Source of the DNA: Acanthochlamys bracteata
Taxonomy: Eukaryota; Streptophyta; Magnoliopsida; Pandanales; Velloziaceae
Length of the DNA: 64,000 nt
Assembly: GCA_019914995.1 (NCBI GenBank)
Contig: CM034135.1
Coordinates: 622,501 to 686,500, forward strand
Direction: 5' to 3'
Below are positions 47,471 through 60,900 of this stretch, piece after piece. The notes beneath the pieces were generated by a model. It was not told the origin of the DNA, did not search any database, and saw only the letters and a program-made list of their open reading frames with translations. The position numbers and the translations under genes are program-made. The stretch's first letter is position 1, and each line of letters begins with the position of its first letter.

Positions 47471-49256
47471 GGCCCCGGCCCAGTGCTGATCCGATTTGCG
47501 TGCCACTCTTCAGATGTTCTCTCTCTTCTCTTCGTAACTAAAAACTTAACACAGTTTTAATAGGAATCTTGGAAGAAGTACCTCTGGGTATTTGAGTTTT
47601 GTTTGAGCCTTTTAGGGTGGGGTTTTTTAAGTGCTTATAAAAATGAAAAATTTTAAAATAAAAGCATTTTTAAAATTTTTTAGAGACTTTAACTTTTTAT
47701 CTAAAAAATATATACAAAAATATTACAATATATATATTTTATAAAAGATATGAAGTGCTTAATGTAGGGACATAAACAGGTTTCCTTCAGTGTTCAAAAG
47801 CACACAAAAGTTAATTTGGAGAATGTTGCCTTAAAAGAAGAGAGAACAAAAAAAAAAGCAAAGAAAATCATTGAGACAAGTGGGCTACTCCACTCATGCG
47901 TGTTATTTGACTGATGATAAGTTTCAAAGTTGCGTTTGCCGCCTTCATGAAGTTTTAAACATTATGAATGTGAATGATTCTTCAAAGTGAACCGGAGAAT
48001 ATGTGAATGTATAAAAGTGGTAAAGTCAATTTCAGTAGTCCAGGCCCACAATCTAATAGAAGGCTCTTTTATATGGGCTGATTTAGATGTGGTTTATTTG
48101 TTCCTAATTAAAAAAAAATTTTCAAAATAAATTAGTCTAAAAATTAACTTTTAAAAATAACTGTTAAAAAACTATAAACAAATTTTATTCGTATTTCTAA
48201 TAAAAATACTTTCAAACTAATTTGTGAATAAATAAACAAATCCTAAATTAATTGATTTATTTGGCTAGGTAAGCTATAGCAAACGAATTCCAAAATTAGG
48301 TTGCACAAGAGATTGTAAATCAAATTTGGATCTAGAATGATAATCATTTAGAAAGTCTTGAAATAAACTTATCTCTCCTACAACAAGCATGTAATATAAA
48401 AAAAAAAAAAAAAAGAAAAGACTAAAGCTAATGATATAAGAAACGCAATTAGCGATCATCTCATTGGTTTCATGTCAAAATCTAATGTAATTACTAAACC
48501 AATGCTTTTTCTTTTCCGTTATTTTTCTTAAAAGGCGATATCAATCTTTATTTGCTTTCTCTTCTAAAAGGCGTTATAAGAAGGGCATATTTGGAAGTAT
48601 TTTTTTTAATTTTTAATTTTATAATTTTAGATAAAACTTTTAAAATAGTTTACAAACTTTTTTTAAAAAAATTCAATAGTATAGAAAAATTCTATATCTT
48701 AAAATTTGAAAGATCATATTCCGTATTAATAATTCCATTTGAAATCATTTAAACATAAGCACTTACTAAAATATGATATTTTCAATTATGAATTCTTTTA
48801 AATATTTTTTTTCTAACTATTCTAAATATACTTATATATATATACATTGAGCTTCTTAACAAACGTGCAAACCTCGTACAATTCATTTCAACTCACTCCG
48901 ACGATAAACAACATATATCAGAATTTACCAAAACGTGCGAACCGATCACCTTAATTCCCTAGTTTACCCTTTCAAATTTTAAATCTGATTAGTCAGAGAC
49001 CGTGAATGATAAGGCTACTATGGTAATCTATAAGAGGGGTATTGAGTCAATCTAACGAATGACATGGACTGATTTGTAATATAATAATCAAAAGCTGCTG
49101 GCAGTTTATTATATTTCTCGTAATCTTCTATTCCCCATGAAGAACTTCTTCAACTTCGACCTTCGATTCCTCTGCTGCTGGCAGCCGGCTGTCTCCAGAC
49201 GTCGTTTTTTATTCCTCTATATCGAAGTTCGAGAGTTTTCTAAGTCTGCGGAGGAA
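47471..49256. other. Intergenic DNA between the J-domain gene and the lipase gene
   Basis: AT-rich blocks at 47640-47760 and 48590-48850. The last 150 bp or so is the probable lipase leader. No coding sequence was recognised. Confidence 0.45.
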
Positions 49257-52200
49257 ATGGCTGCCTCTGATCTCTGTCTATCCATGGTTCGTGTTTCACC
49301 TCATAGAAATTGAACTTCTTACTCCCAACGGTTTGGTTAATTAGTCTGATCAGTGATTAGTGTTGGATGTAGAAGAATTTGAAGGATTTAGAGGAAAGAG
49401 GAATGAGAGAAGAGGAAGACACTGAGCGGAGGCGGCTGAGGAGGCCGTGGGGTAGGAGAATGGGACCAAGGCCGGATAAACCTCCGGATAACTGGAGAGA
49501 GGCGGCTGCGCTCGCCGTATCCACGGCGAGGTTTACGTATTCGGAGACGGTTGGGAAGTGGGGAATCGGAACAATCGCGTTTGGTATTAAGAACCACATG
49601 CGCCGACAGGTTTGATCGATTTGAGTTCTCAATCTGGCGGCGGCTGTTTTCTGGAGTTATCGTTATTTTTTGTTCTCAGGAATTTCTGGTATAGTTTTGT
49701 TTTGTAGCTATTAGATTGTTTGGTTAATTGTTGCTGTGTCGTTTGTTTCGTGCTTGATGTGTGTTATTGGAGAATATCCTGCTAGGTAATTAGATAGAAG
49801 AAACAGAATAGAGTATATGCTCACTTATAAAGCTACATATATAATATCTTTGCAAAATGACAAATTGCCCTTTTGCTTTATTATTGGAAGACATATATAT
49901 TCTTTTTTGTTGTAGTGTGTAAGAATATAAATGTGTGTTTACTTTGAAAATAAAATTATTCTTTTAAAGTGAGTTAAAAAAATTAAATTTAAAATATTTA
50001 ATAAAAAATTAAAAATTTATATTAATTTTGTATTAAAATTAAAATTTAAAATTCAATTAATAACAGAAAAATTATTTAAAATTATTTATTTATTTTATAT
50101 TAAAAGTGAGTTTAACAAAAATAAAATTTGAGTAATAGGTAAATACGCCGCTCTTGGTATCTCACCGATTCGCCGTTTCTTGCTGTTTATATATACAAAA
50201 AAAAGGTCTTGATGTGGATGTAGTTCAAAATTTGAGTTAAGTTTGTTTTTAATGGTGTTTGATGTTTGAATATTCTCGCCGTACGATATTGGAGTAGATG
50301 AGTGCATACTTACAAGTTGTAATCGAAAGACAGAACCTCCATTTATCTTCTCATTCAATAATTCTTAACAGAAAGGAAATTTGGCTGCTTGACCTCCTTT
50401 CTTTTTTATGTTTTGGAACTGTTGTTGGATAAGTGTAGCGTGTATTCAACTGTTTTCACCAAACAGCCTAGTTTGATATTCTTAAATTATTCAAGAAAAT
50501 GCCTTGAAACTTTCTGGGAAGTTCTCATTTGTTTTGAACTCAGAAGTAACATGGATGCCAACCGTATGGTTTTCAAAGAAAGTGGTGTGAATTGATTGAC
50601 ATCGAAATGCCAACATGAATATGCTACTTTCAAGAAACTGGAAATCTATCATTGAATTCTGATTTTGACTGTAAGTTATGTAGCATATTTTTTATACACT
50701 CTGCATGCTTTTGATGCATTTCAATTGGATCTTGAGTGTTATGCTTGAAATGCGGCCTCTGATCTACTTTTATTATCTTCAGGACGACCAACAGTTCGCA
50801 AGAATCTACACTGGGAAAGGTTGCTTAAGATTAAAAGGCCCTGAGATAACTGCAAAGTTGAATCAGCAGTTAAAGTTATTGCGTATTTGTATGCTGTTCA
50901 CAAGGAAGTCCTTTCGGTTATTCTTGACTTCCTCTGGCTACTCAATAGAAGATGTTATCTTACAGGAACACAAGGCGGGGGTGTGTGCGTATTGGCTAAA
51001 CCCAAGAACTTTGGTTGCCGTCTTTCTACTATTTTACAATGACCTACTAAATCAGCTATTTGAAGCTATAAGAGGAATGTTTCGCAACAAGTTATTTACA
51101 TCTTGAAGTTTATGCTGCAGATCCTGAAGCCCAACTTTGCTGTTCTATGTGATAGGAGCACCCAGTGTTTCCTTCTATTTATAAGGGGAGCTCGAAGCAT
51201 TAAGGACAGATTGACAGCAGCAACGGGAGAAATGGTCCCTTTCCATCATTTGAGCTTGGAAGACGGAGATGTGAACCGTTTAGTTTTAGGTTATGCTCAT
51301 AGCGGGATGCTTGTTGCAGCTCATTGGATTGCAAAGCGCATAACTCCTAGCCTTCTTCATGCAGTTTATCAAAATCCAGAGTACAAAATTAAGGTATAAT
51401 TTTCAACTCTGTCAGTAAAAGCATTTTTTCCTATGAGCGTGCTATGCATGTATGTGTGTCTGTATCCCTTGATCCACCATAGATATGCAAATGTGCAAAC
51501 TTACCTACTCGTAGGTCTTAAGCATTTTCCTTTCATGGACAAGGGGTTCTTACTCTTATAAAAACAAATCTGAAGGGTTTCATCTGGGAAATCTGTATCT
51601 ATATTCTTTTCTTCACAGTAAATTATTTATTTGAAAATAAAGTAGGTATATCTCCTAAATTCACATGTCTAGCAATGTTCAGAATACTTACTATATCTAT
51701 CCTTAAGGTATCAAGTGTTCACTATCCCTAACAAGAGCACTTTGTGTTTTTCTTTACTAGATAATCGGTCACTCAATGGGTGCAGGAATTGCTGCCATGT
51801 TAACATATATACTACGCGAACGAGAAGAATTCTCGTCAAGCACATGTATAGCATATGGTCCAGGCATGTGCTTTTGGTTCCCTGTTCATTTAATACATCT
51901 TTGTGATATAGTTCCTTCATTATACTGTAGCATGATTCTCATTTCGGTTGAGGTTTTGCTGAGGTTTAACACTGTACGTATTTTAGGTGATCCTTCAAGT
52001 ATTTATATCTAGGATCTGTTGATGTTACCTTTGTGTTTTCTTTGCCATTTACATTGTTTGACGTCTGGTTTTATAGTGCTTCAACTGAAAACTGGCGTCA
52101 TAATGCTTTTTTGGCATCTTTTTATAGATCCCTTCATAATCTCTGAAACTGTGACTGTTTCTTGTGATGGGCTTGCTTTGAAGATAGTGTTGGGACTATA

Positions 52201-53538
52201 CAAGACCTTTCTTTTGGAGTATCTAGTGATTCTTCATTTGTCTTAATTCTAGTTTCTTGGTTGAGAGATGCTTACTTATTAAAAAGTACTCTTTGTTCTT
52301 CAGCTGCCTGCATGACATGGAATCTAGCAGAATCTGGAAAACACTTCATCACGAGTCTTGTAAATAATACTGATCTGGTACCAACACTATCCCCAGCCAC
52401 AGCCACTGACCTCCGTGATGAGGTATTTCCTTGGACCTTTTGTCAACTGCTGGCTTCTGTTTATGTGTTCCTCAGAAGTATTTGATTGAGCATTATGGAA
52501 CTCTCCACAGCGTACTTTCTTTGAGCTCATCATAACAAGTAGATTATGAAAACACTGACGTCTTAAGCAAATTGAGGAAGCATCATTGCCATTTAATATC
52601 GTATACACAAGCTGATTTCTCAGTGCACATTTTAGTCTGAGATTACAACTTTCTGAGATCGTTCTTTTTAGATACATGCATGTAATTCCATTTCCTCATC
52701 CAGGTAAAATCAGCTTCACAATCAAATGGTTCCAAAAAACAAGTTAAATGTAGAGGATTGTGATATTGTTCCTGGACGTGCATCTACCTTGGGATATCAT
52801 GGGCAATCCATGTGTAGAGGGGAATCCATGCAGGAAGGAGATCTTCAGGTAAGCTTCAAACATGCAGACATAGTAATAGTGCTCAAAGCTTTTTCTGTTT
52901 TGCTTTCCACATTCTCAGTGAGGGAATATTCACTATTTTTATTCGGCTGTTTTTGTCTTTTTGATTGACACAAAATCGTACAGCATCCAAATGGAGCTTG
53001 CAGAAATTGCTTTCCACATTTCTCTTGGCCGTGCTCGGGTGCACGACAACACTCTACTTCCAAGAAAATAGCTGACTCACTTGTAACGGAAAACGAAACC
53101 AAAGGCACAAGGACAGCAGTAGTCGGAGAAGAGTTCTGTCATTCTACATCCTCAAGACCTTATGGATCAAGTGAAGATGAGGAGTCTACAGATGGGGATA
53201 ATTCCATCAGTGTTGCGGTAATGCTGAAGGATGATGGCAAGAGTTTACTTTCAGCGCTAGAAGGAAATACAGAAACGAAAAACAGAAATTACACGACACA
53301 GGATGCTTTGGAGAGACACCACTTCTATCCTCCGGGGACATTGATGCATATGCTTGTTCTCCCAGGGACTGATGCAAGTTCTGAAGATGTAGGAATATTC
53401 AAGATACCAAGAGAACTATATAGCAAGATCCGGCTATCAGAAACTATGATACTGGATCATTACATGGAGACATATATAAAGATGATGGAACGAGTAGTTA
53501 AAAGGCTAGAGGAGGATGATTGCATATCACCGTTGTAG
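49257..53538 (+). CDS. Class 3 lipase (diacylglycerol-lipase-like, alpha/beta hydrolase)
   Basis: Exons 49257-49286, 49373-49609, 50783-50980, 51121-51393, 51761-51863, 52304-52422, 52714-52848 and 52984-53538 join in frame to 549 residues. Features in order are an N-terminal segment GKWGIGTIAFGIKNHMRRQ; the lipase-3 core CFLLFIRGARSIKDRLTAAT; the nucleophile elbow IIGHSMGAG (Ser251); TCIAYGPAACMTWNLAESGK; NNTDLVPT with probable catalytic Asp304; a low-complexity insert; and FYPPGTLMHMLVLPGTD with probable catalytic His487. It likely hydrolyses mono- or diacylglycerols; location is unclear. Intron 5 has a GC donor (CCAG|GCATGT). For exon 7 the first AG (52703) would give a stop; the AG ten bases downstream keeps frame. 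Exon 1 is only 10 codons. Confidence 0.85.
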
Positions 53539-54677
53539 CGAGCTTGGCCTATGTTCTTGCAATAAATACATATGTGCATCACAAGATCTCCATCAACCGA
53601 GTGCGAGTAGAATTCCTGATTCACCCACCAACTTGTTGCTAATTCCCAAGATAAGATTATACAGAAAGTATAGCTCTAAAAGAATGAAATGCTTGTGTAA
53701 GATGGTCATGTATACATAGTGATTTGTTAGATTGAAGCACCAGTTACTTATGCCATCCATTTATATATCTTTTGTATGTCTGGCATAGTGCTACTTGTAA
53801 AACTTAATATCTGTCTACCACAGATTATAGCAAAAAATGAAAGTAATTATTAGTAGAAATTCATAGTAGAAAGTGAATTTCGTAAAACTAATTCGGCAAA
53901 AAATAGATTAGAGATTAGTTCTCTGAGTTCGGAATAAATTGAAACGCAGAAAATGAATTCCAATTCAAAATCTGGCGGGAGAAAGTAAATTCTATGCAAT
54001 TGAAACACATCCTAATTGTTGTTTGGGAGAGACCATATAGAACGACTTGCACTCCAGGATTTACAAAGGAGAGTATGGAACAACAACTAGGTGTTTTTTA
54101 TGTGCTATGTATTCAAAATATAGATGGTTCACAGTAAGAATGTGAACAGATAGTTGCTTACAAGTAAGTTCTTGCATTCTTCAGACTCTCCAGATTGTCA
54201 ACTCAATCCCAAGTTTGCTTCAGAGCTTTAACAATTTGAAGCTTATATATAGGAGCTTACCTTTGAAATACAGATAGCTAGCAGCAAGCAAAATGTTATA
54301 GGATGATTTAAATCAATAGATAATATATCGTCTATGAACTTGAAGCTCTGAAGTTCCAAACAGGGGATAAACTATATCATCTACGCCTATAGGAGAGCTT
54401 AGAGTTTCAACCAAGGGGTTATAAAACCAGCAGCAAGACCATGACTAATTTCATAAAACACGAATTACAATCACACAACGCTTGGAGGTGCCAAGATGTA
54501 CAATCATGTATCACAATCCATGAAATGATACTTCACATGATGCATTGGTATATAAATAGATGATATCATGTCAGTTGGCAAAAACACAAGCACACAACTA
54601 TAAAAATATACGAACAACTAAAAAAAATGCACATGATCCGGTTACAAACAAAATTTATAGAAACTAGTAGGGGCTAT
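53539..54677. other. Convergent 3' regions of the lipase and AP-1 sigma genes
   Basis: 3' UTR-like sequence on both sides. No other feature. Confidence 0.5.
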
Positions 54678-56372
54678 CTACTTGGTAACCTGTGCAATCA
54701 CATTGCTTATAGAACTAGCCTGCTCTTTTGCTGTTTCCACGAGTGCATCCTGTGGACCAAAGAACACGATCTTAGCAAGACAAAGCTATCTAGACAAGTC
54801 ATCATCCAACATGAAATAGAATGAGCACCTGTGCAGCTATCAGTCGTGCAACAGTTTTCTTGCTAGACTCTTGAAGCTCACCAGCAATCAGTACCTCGTC
54901 CAGTATATAATATGCCTGAAATTTATATGAATATGGTGCAGTATGTCAAATTTTCCAAATGGGGAAAAATATCTTCAAGAAGTTACAAAATTTACCTTAT
55001 GGAAATTGAAGATCAGGTCAAGTTCACAGACCTGAAAGTCAAATGAATAAAACATTGAAAACAATGTGAAAACTGCATCTATAAAATAACACATAAAACA
55101 ACAGGGAAATGACAACTAACGCTTCCAAAATAACGGTCCAGTATCTCAACAAAATGGTGAATGATCTCCAGAATTTCTAATTCATTATCGTCTTGGTCAA
55201 CGCACATGCAAAAGTAGAGACTGGCATACCTGTGTATGTCATATTGCAGACGCAACATTTAGCATAGTATAAACATTGTCTTACAAACAATAGTAAATGA
55301 ACATGTAAATCTTTCACCATCTTCAAATAAGAATAATTGTTAAACCACTACTGTACCTCCGGTAGACAACTTTGTATCCTCTCCACTCCACAAAATTACA
55401 TAGCTTTGGACCTCGTGTTAGAATTAGCCCACTAAGTTCACGAATGATCTGTTCGGATGACAACAAACATAGAATTAAAAGGAACATTTTGAAAAAGCAC
55501 AAACTTAAAAGGTTGAAACAACTATTTCCTAGAATTTAGACTTACAGAAGCTGTAAAGAGTTATTAACTTTGAGGACTTCACAAAATCTCAAATGCTATA
55601 GGTCAATTTGGCGAAACAGAATCTAAGAAACTTATAGTCCAAAGTGCATACCTTAGCTCTTTCCTTCTGTGAATATGGAGAATACCATTTAGTCAATCTC
55701 ACTTTTCCTTGTCGGCTTATTAGAAGCACAAAATGAATCTAGCAGAGATAATAAGACAATCACATTACATTACTGCTAAACCAAAATTTGAATTTACAGA
55801 GAAAAGAAGGCCATTTTACTATACACAGAAGTTCCATGACCATAACATATTTCAAGCTTTTTTATTTATTTATTTTTCCTTTTGTGATTATAGCATCAGA
55901 AAGCTACAAAATTCAGTTCTTTTTATCCTAAACATGTTCTTTCTAAGTTATAAATGATATATTGTTTAGTAAATACAATTGCAATATTAATCCTTTCAGC
56001 TCAAAATTGCACAAACTCATAGTTTGATCACTCTCCCTGAGGAATTTTTCTCAACGGAGAACCACTACAGAACACAGCGATACTTCCAAGACTTCAACTT
56101 TTTTGTCAACTACATACAAATTCTTGCAGATTAACAAACCATGAGCCCCTCCAATGACAAAAGACATAATGAGAATCGAATACCATAAGAAACAAGTACT
56201 AATTTGGAAAAAAAGAGATCAAAGAACGCTTAGATCTCATAATTTACACAATTCTATGAGCTAAAATCCGAAATCATTCCCAGCCCAAACAAGAACACAT
56301 CGAATCAGTAGAGAAAACCTAATCTTGAAAACAAAAACAAAAAGGAAATCAAGGAGAAATAGATCGTACCAT
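54678..56372 (-). CDS. AP1S: AP-1 complex subunit sigma (clathrin adaptor small chain)
   Basis: Seven minus-strand exons, 56372-56370, 55738-55652, 55448-55357, 55229-55121, 55031-54996, 54915-54829 and 54749-54678, join in frame to 161 residues, the normal length. The first coding exon is just the ATG (ATG|GTACGA), followed by a 631-bp intron. The protein is the sigma chain of the AP-1 tetramer that sorts cargo into clathrin-coated vesicles at the trans-Golgi network. Key stretches are [80 protein letters not shown] and [20 protein letters not shown]. These fit AP-1 sigma rather than AP-2 sigma. No defect was seen. Confidence 0.95.
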
Positions 56373-57920
56373 ATTTTTTTTTTTCTTTTGTTGCTGTCGT
56401 GTCGTGAGACCTTCTGTTCTACTCTTTGATCGAATTATAACTTCGGCTTTTTTCTTGTATTTGTTCTATCTTCCTAATTTTTTGTTTATTTTCTTGTCAA
56501 GAGTAATCACTTAATAAACCTTTCACTGTCCATGGGCTTTAACTTGGGCTCCTAGACTATCCAAATAGCTAGGTCCAGAATATTGGGCCATAAGTCTTCA
56601 ACCCTCTTGCTAATACCAATATTACTAAGATTAATCAAGCCTTTTCCAAGCCTTCTTAAATAAAAAAAAAGTCCATCTTACTAATTAACCCCTTTCTAAT
56701 TAGAAAACAACGTGTGCGATCAATGCGCTGAGGTGCCTATGTATAACTACAACTACGTAACTACAATGTGCTCATTCTCCAAAATTAGTAGAAAAAATGG
56801 TTATATTTTTGCTTTACCTATTAATTCTAACTAATAATAGTAATAATAATAATTTTTATTTTAAATTCTGGTAAATGGTAGTTCTTCGCTTGCTTTTCTA
56901 TCCATGCAAACGTGCGTTACTGGATACCGCTTTAAATTTGTATTTTGCAAATTCAACCTTCTATTATACTTCATGCCATAGACTCATGAAGAACTTACCA
57001 AAAATTGGGTGCAACTAAATTTGTCAAAATAATTAATAGATATATTTTGCAATTTGAAAATGCTACGGCGGTGATTTTACCGTGGCTGCCGCCTCAGCTC
57101 TAGTCTCTAACCGATCTAACGCCCTACACGTTTGATATCCTATTCGCACGTGCTAAGATTCTCATACTTAACAGCAAACAACAATAATCCTAACAAATTT
57201 TTAGTTAATTAATTAATTGCGAAGACAGGTTTCCGCAGAAACCGGTTTCAGACCGTGAACTCGGTTTCTATTCCACTCCGATTCGGTTCAGCTCGAAGTC
57301 GCCGGTAAATTCTCTCTCGATTTCGAAAATTTTTTCCTGCTCTGCTATTGAATCAATTTCTCTTTCTGTGGTTTTCTCCTCAGGTGAATCTCTCTATTGC
57401 TTCGGAAAATTTGTTTGTTTTTCTTATGTTGAATTCAGCTGCTTTTGAATTGAGTTTATCTATTTTTTTACTCTTTTTTAGTTGTTGATTTGATCGAATT
57501 TTCGGTGATTTTTCAACTTCTTTGTTGTGATGTTTGGTTGGTTTTATCGATGTCGTGGTCTTGAATCTGTTTGGGACTTCTGTATTGATTGGGAATTTCA
57601 GCTCAGTTCATCTGTCTCGGAGACTAAATCAGTACTGAAGTGATGCTGATAGTTGGTTGAATTTCTGTTTAGTTTTGATTGTTGATAGTTTGCTTTGTCT
57701 GTATTTACTTATATTAGATTAGTTTTATCGATATAGTACTAAATTTGTCTTTGATTCGTTCTTAATTGCTTACTCTAAACTTTAATTGTTATCTACAAGT
57801 TTATTTTGGTTCGATTTTGTTTGCTGAACTTGCAAATTTAGTTTTCTTCTGATGGTGATATGTTTATTAATTGGTTAGGAATGTAGGGAAGTGTGAAGTT
57901 TGGCTATTGCAGTTGTGTCG
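56373..57920. promoter_or_regulatory. Divergent promoter region of AP1S and the ethylene receptor; ERS1 leader
   Basis: The two genes are head-to-head, 1.55 kb between ATGs. For ERS1, CGCCG|GTAAAT (donor near 57305) and TTGGTTAG|GAATG (exon from 57879) mark a probable 573-bp 5' UTR intron. The short leader exon after it contains ATGTAG at 57881-57886, a start codon followed directly by a stop. 56640-57060 is AT-rich. Confidence 0.5.
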
Positions 57921-60900
57921 ATGATGGACGTCTGCGACTGCTTTGAGCCACAGTGGCCTGCCGATGAGCTTCTCGTCAAGTATCAATACATATCAGACTT
58001 CTTTATAGCCCTAGCTTATTTCTCCATTCCATTGGAGCTAATTTATTTTGTGAAGAAGTCGGCCTTCTTCCCGTATAGATGGGTGTTGATACAGTTTGGT
58101 GCATTTATTGTTCTATGTGGAGCTACCCATTTGATAAATTTATGGACTTTTACCACGCAGTCGAGAACCCTTGCCATTGTGATGACTGTAGCTAAAGTCT
58201 CAACTGCAGTAGTGTCTTGTGCGACAGCCTTGATGCTTGTTCATATAATTCCTGACTTGCTAAGTGTTAAAACTAGGGAGCTTTTCCTTAAGAATAAGGC
58301 TGAAGAGCTAGACAGGGAGATGGGTATCATACGGACACAAGAAGAAACAGGCAGGCATGTCAGAATGCTTACGCATGAAATACGAAGCACACTAGATAGA
58401 CATACTATATTGAAGACAACCTTTGTTGAGCTAGGAAGCACTTTAGATTTAGCAGAGTGCGCTCTGTGGATGCCATCTCGTACTGGTTTAAATCTTCAGC
58501 TCTCTCATAATCTGCACAACCTGATACCTGTAGGATCTATTGTGCCCATTAATCTTCCTGTTGTTAATCAAGTATTCAGCAGCAATCGTGCTATAAGGAT
58601 TCCGCATACAAGTCCATTGGCAAGGATACGGCCTAACACAGGAAGATATGTTCCACCTGAGGTTGTTGCAGTGCGTGTTCCGCTATTGCATTTATCGAAT
58701 TTTCAAATAAACGATTGGCCTGAGCTCTCTTCAAGAATCTATGCAGTCATGGTGCTGGTACTCCCATCAGATAGTGCAAGGAAATGGCACGTACATGAGC
58801 TGGAGCTTGTTGAAGTTGTGGCTGATCAGGTTACCATCAAACCTATTTTTTTCTTTTGGCTTTTGTGACTATCTTGATGCTATCATCGCAAAAATATTTC
58901 GAATAAATGTTCAGTAAGTTGATGGAGGCATAAATTCTTATTCTGCAACTTCATCACTTAACTCTTTTGAAAAATTTTGCTTCTATATTGCCTTGGCTGA
59001 TAACTTGACTAGTATGGGCAGCATCTTCAACTTCTGTAATACTAACAAAACTGCTTAGTAGGTTAGATGGAAATCTTCCATTATAGGAACAACTTATGTA
59101 ATGGGCGAGAATACATAAATCTGAAAATGTTATTCTATGCCCTCTGCATTTTAGCTACACCTAGAAAGCCTATCAGTTTTCTATTTGATATTCACTCTAT
59201 TTTTTGGGTTATATGCGAGCATCATAAAGTATATGCGGGCATCATAAAGTCATGGGACACATGCAGTTATCTTGAAAACAAAACTGAAAGACAGATGAGC
59301 TCTTACGAGTGCATATGGCTACTAGCACAGAAAAAATAGGCAATTTGATGTAAAGATAGTCAAACGATGGATGATGAATGCATAGCTTTTGTTTTTGCAT
59401 TGGCGAATGCATGAAAATATATCTATAACTCATTCTCATTCTTGTGATACATGATTCAGGTAGCAGTTGCTCTTTCCCATGCTGCAATCTTGGAAGAGTC
59501 CATGAGGGCACGTGATCTACTAATTGAACAGAATGTTGCACTTGATTTAGCTCGGCGTGAAGCAGAAATGGCAATTCGTGCTCGTAATGATTTCCTAGCT
59601 GTTATGAACCATGAAATGCGGATTCCCATGAATGCAATTATTGCCCTGTCTTCCCTGCTGCTGGAAACTGAATTAGCACCAGAACAACGTCTTATGGTAG
59701 AAGCTGTGTTAAAAAGTAGTAACCTTCTTGCGACACTTATCAATGATGTTCTGGACCTTTCTAGACTTGATGATGGCAGTTTTGAGCTGGATAATTCCAT
59801 ATTCAATCTTCATGCAGTTTTCAGAGAGGTATTTTCAATTGTAGTGGGTAGTAATTTGTAGCTTTGCATATTTCTTGGCCATGATCTGATATTTCTTCTC
59901 CAATAGGTCATTAATTTAATCAAGCCAATTGCTGCTGTGAAGATGCTAACCGTGAATGTGACACTGTCACCTGAACTGCCACTTTGTGCAGTAGGTGATG
60001 AGAAGCGCCTCATGCAGGCCATTTTGAATATTGTTGGGAATGCTGTGAAGTTTACGAAAGATGGTTATGTATCCATTACAGCTTCTATTGCAAAGCCCGA
60101 GTCTCTGAGGGATCCTTGCTCTCCTGAATTTTATCCAGTTGCAAGTGATGAGCACTTCTACTTGCATGTGCAGGTATACTGATGATGACAAGCAATTGTT
60201 TGATTTGCAATGTGCTACCTTGAAGTAGAATCCCAATCTATCCTCAATTCGTTGCAAAATGGGAAAATTATTATAAAAAATACATGAAATGTTGCGGAAG
60301 GAACTGGATGAATTGCATGCTCTCTTTTCTTTTGCAGGTCAAGGATACAGGTTGTGGAATCAGTCCTCAGGATCTGCCGAACCTCTTCACCAAATTTGCT
60401 CATACCCAGAATGTTGCTAATGGTGGGTATAGTGGCAGTGGACTTGGTCTTGCCATCTGCAAAAGGTATAGCTTGATTGACCTGCAATTTGCATATTATG
60501 AGTAGTTAGTGCTTAGAACCTTGTAGTGATTGTAGATACTAAAATTGGCGGATCAAACCCAGAATTTCAACTGTATTCCTGTCCCTTTTGACCAGCTTGA
60601 AAGTTGCGAATGTGTTCTTTCTGTTGAAATGCATACGAGGGTGCCACTATACCTGAGGCTGGTCCATGGTTCATGGATTAGTCCAAGATAATTAGCGGCT
60701 TTGTGTCGTAATTCTAGCTACCCTAGGTTTTCACCTCTGGTGCGAAAAAGGAGAGACTTTGGTGTACCATAGAGTCACATGATGACTGGAGGGAGTAGAG
60801 ATGGAGAGTCTGGAGATTGCGAGATGCGCCCTTTTTCTAGCACTCTCATATAATTTTCTGAGATGCTGTTGGAACCTTCAAATGGTACAAGCCCATGTTT

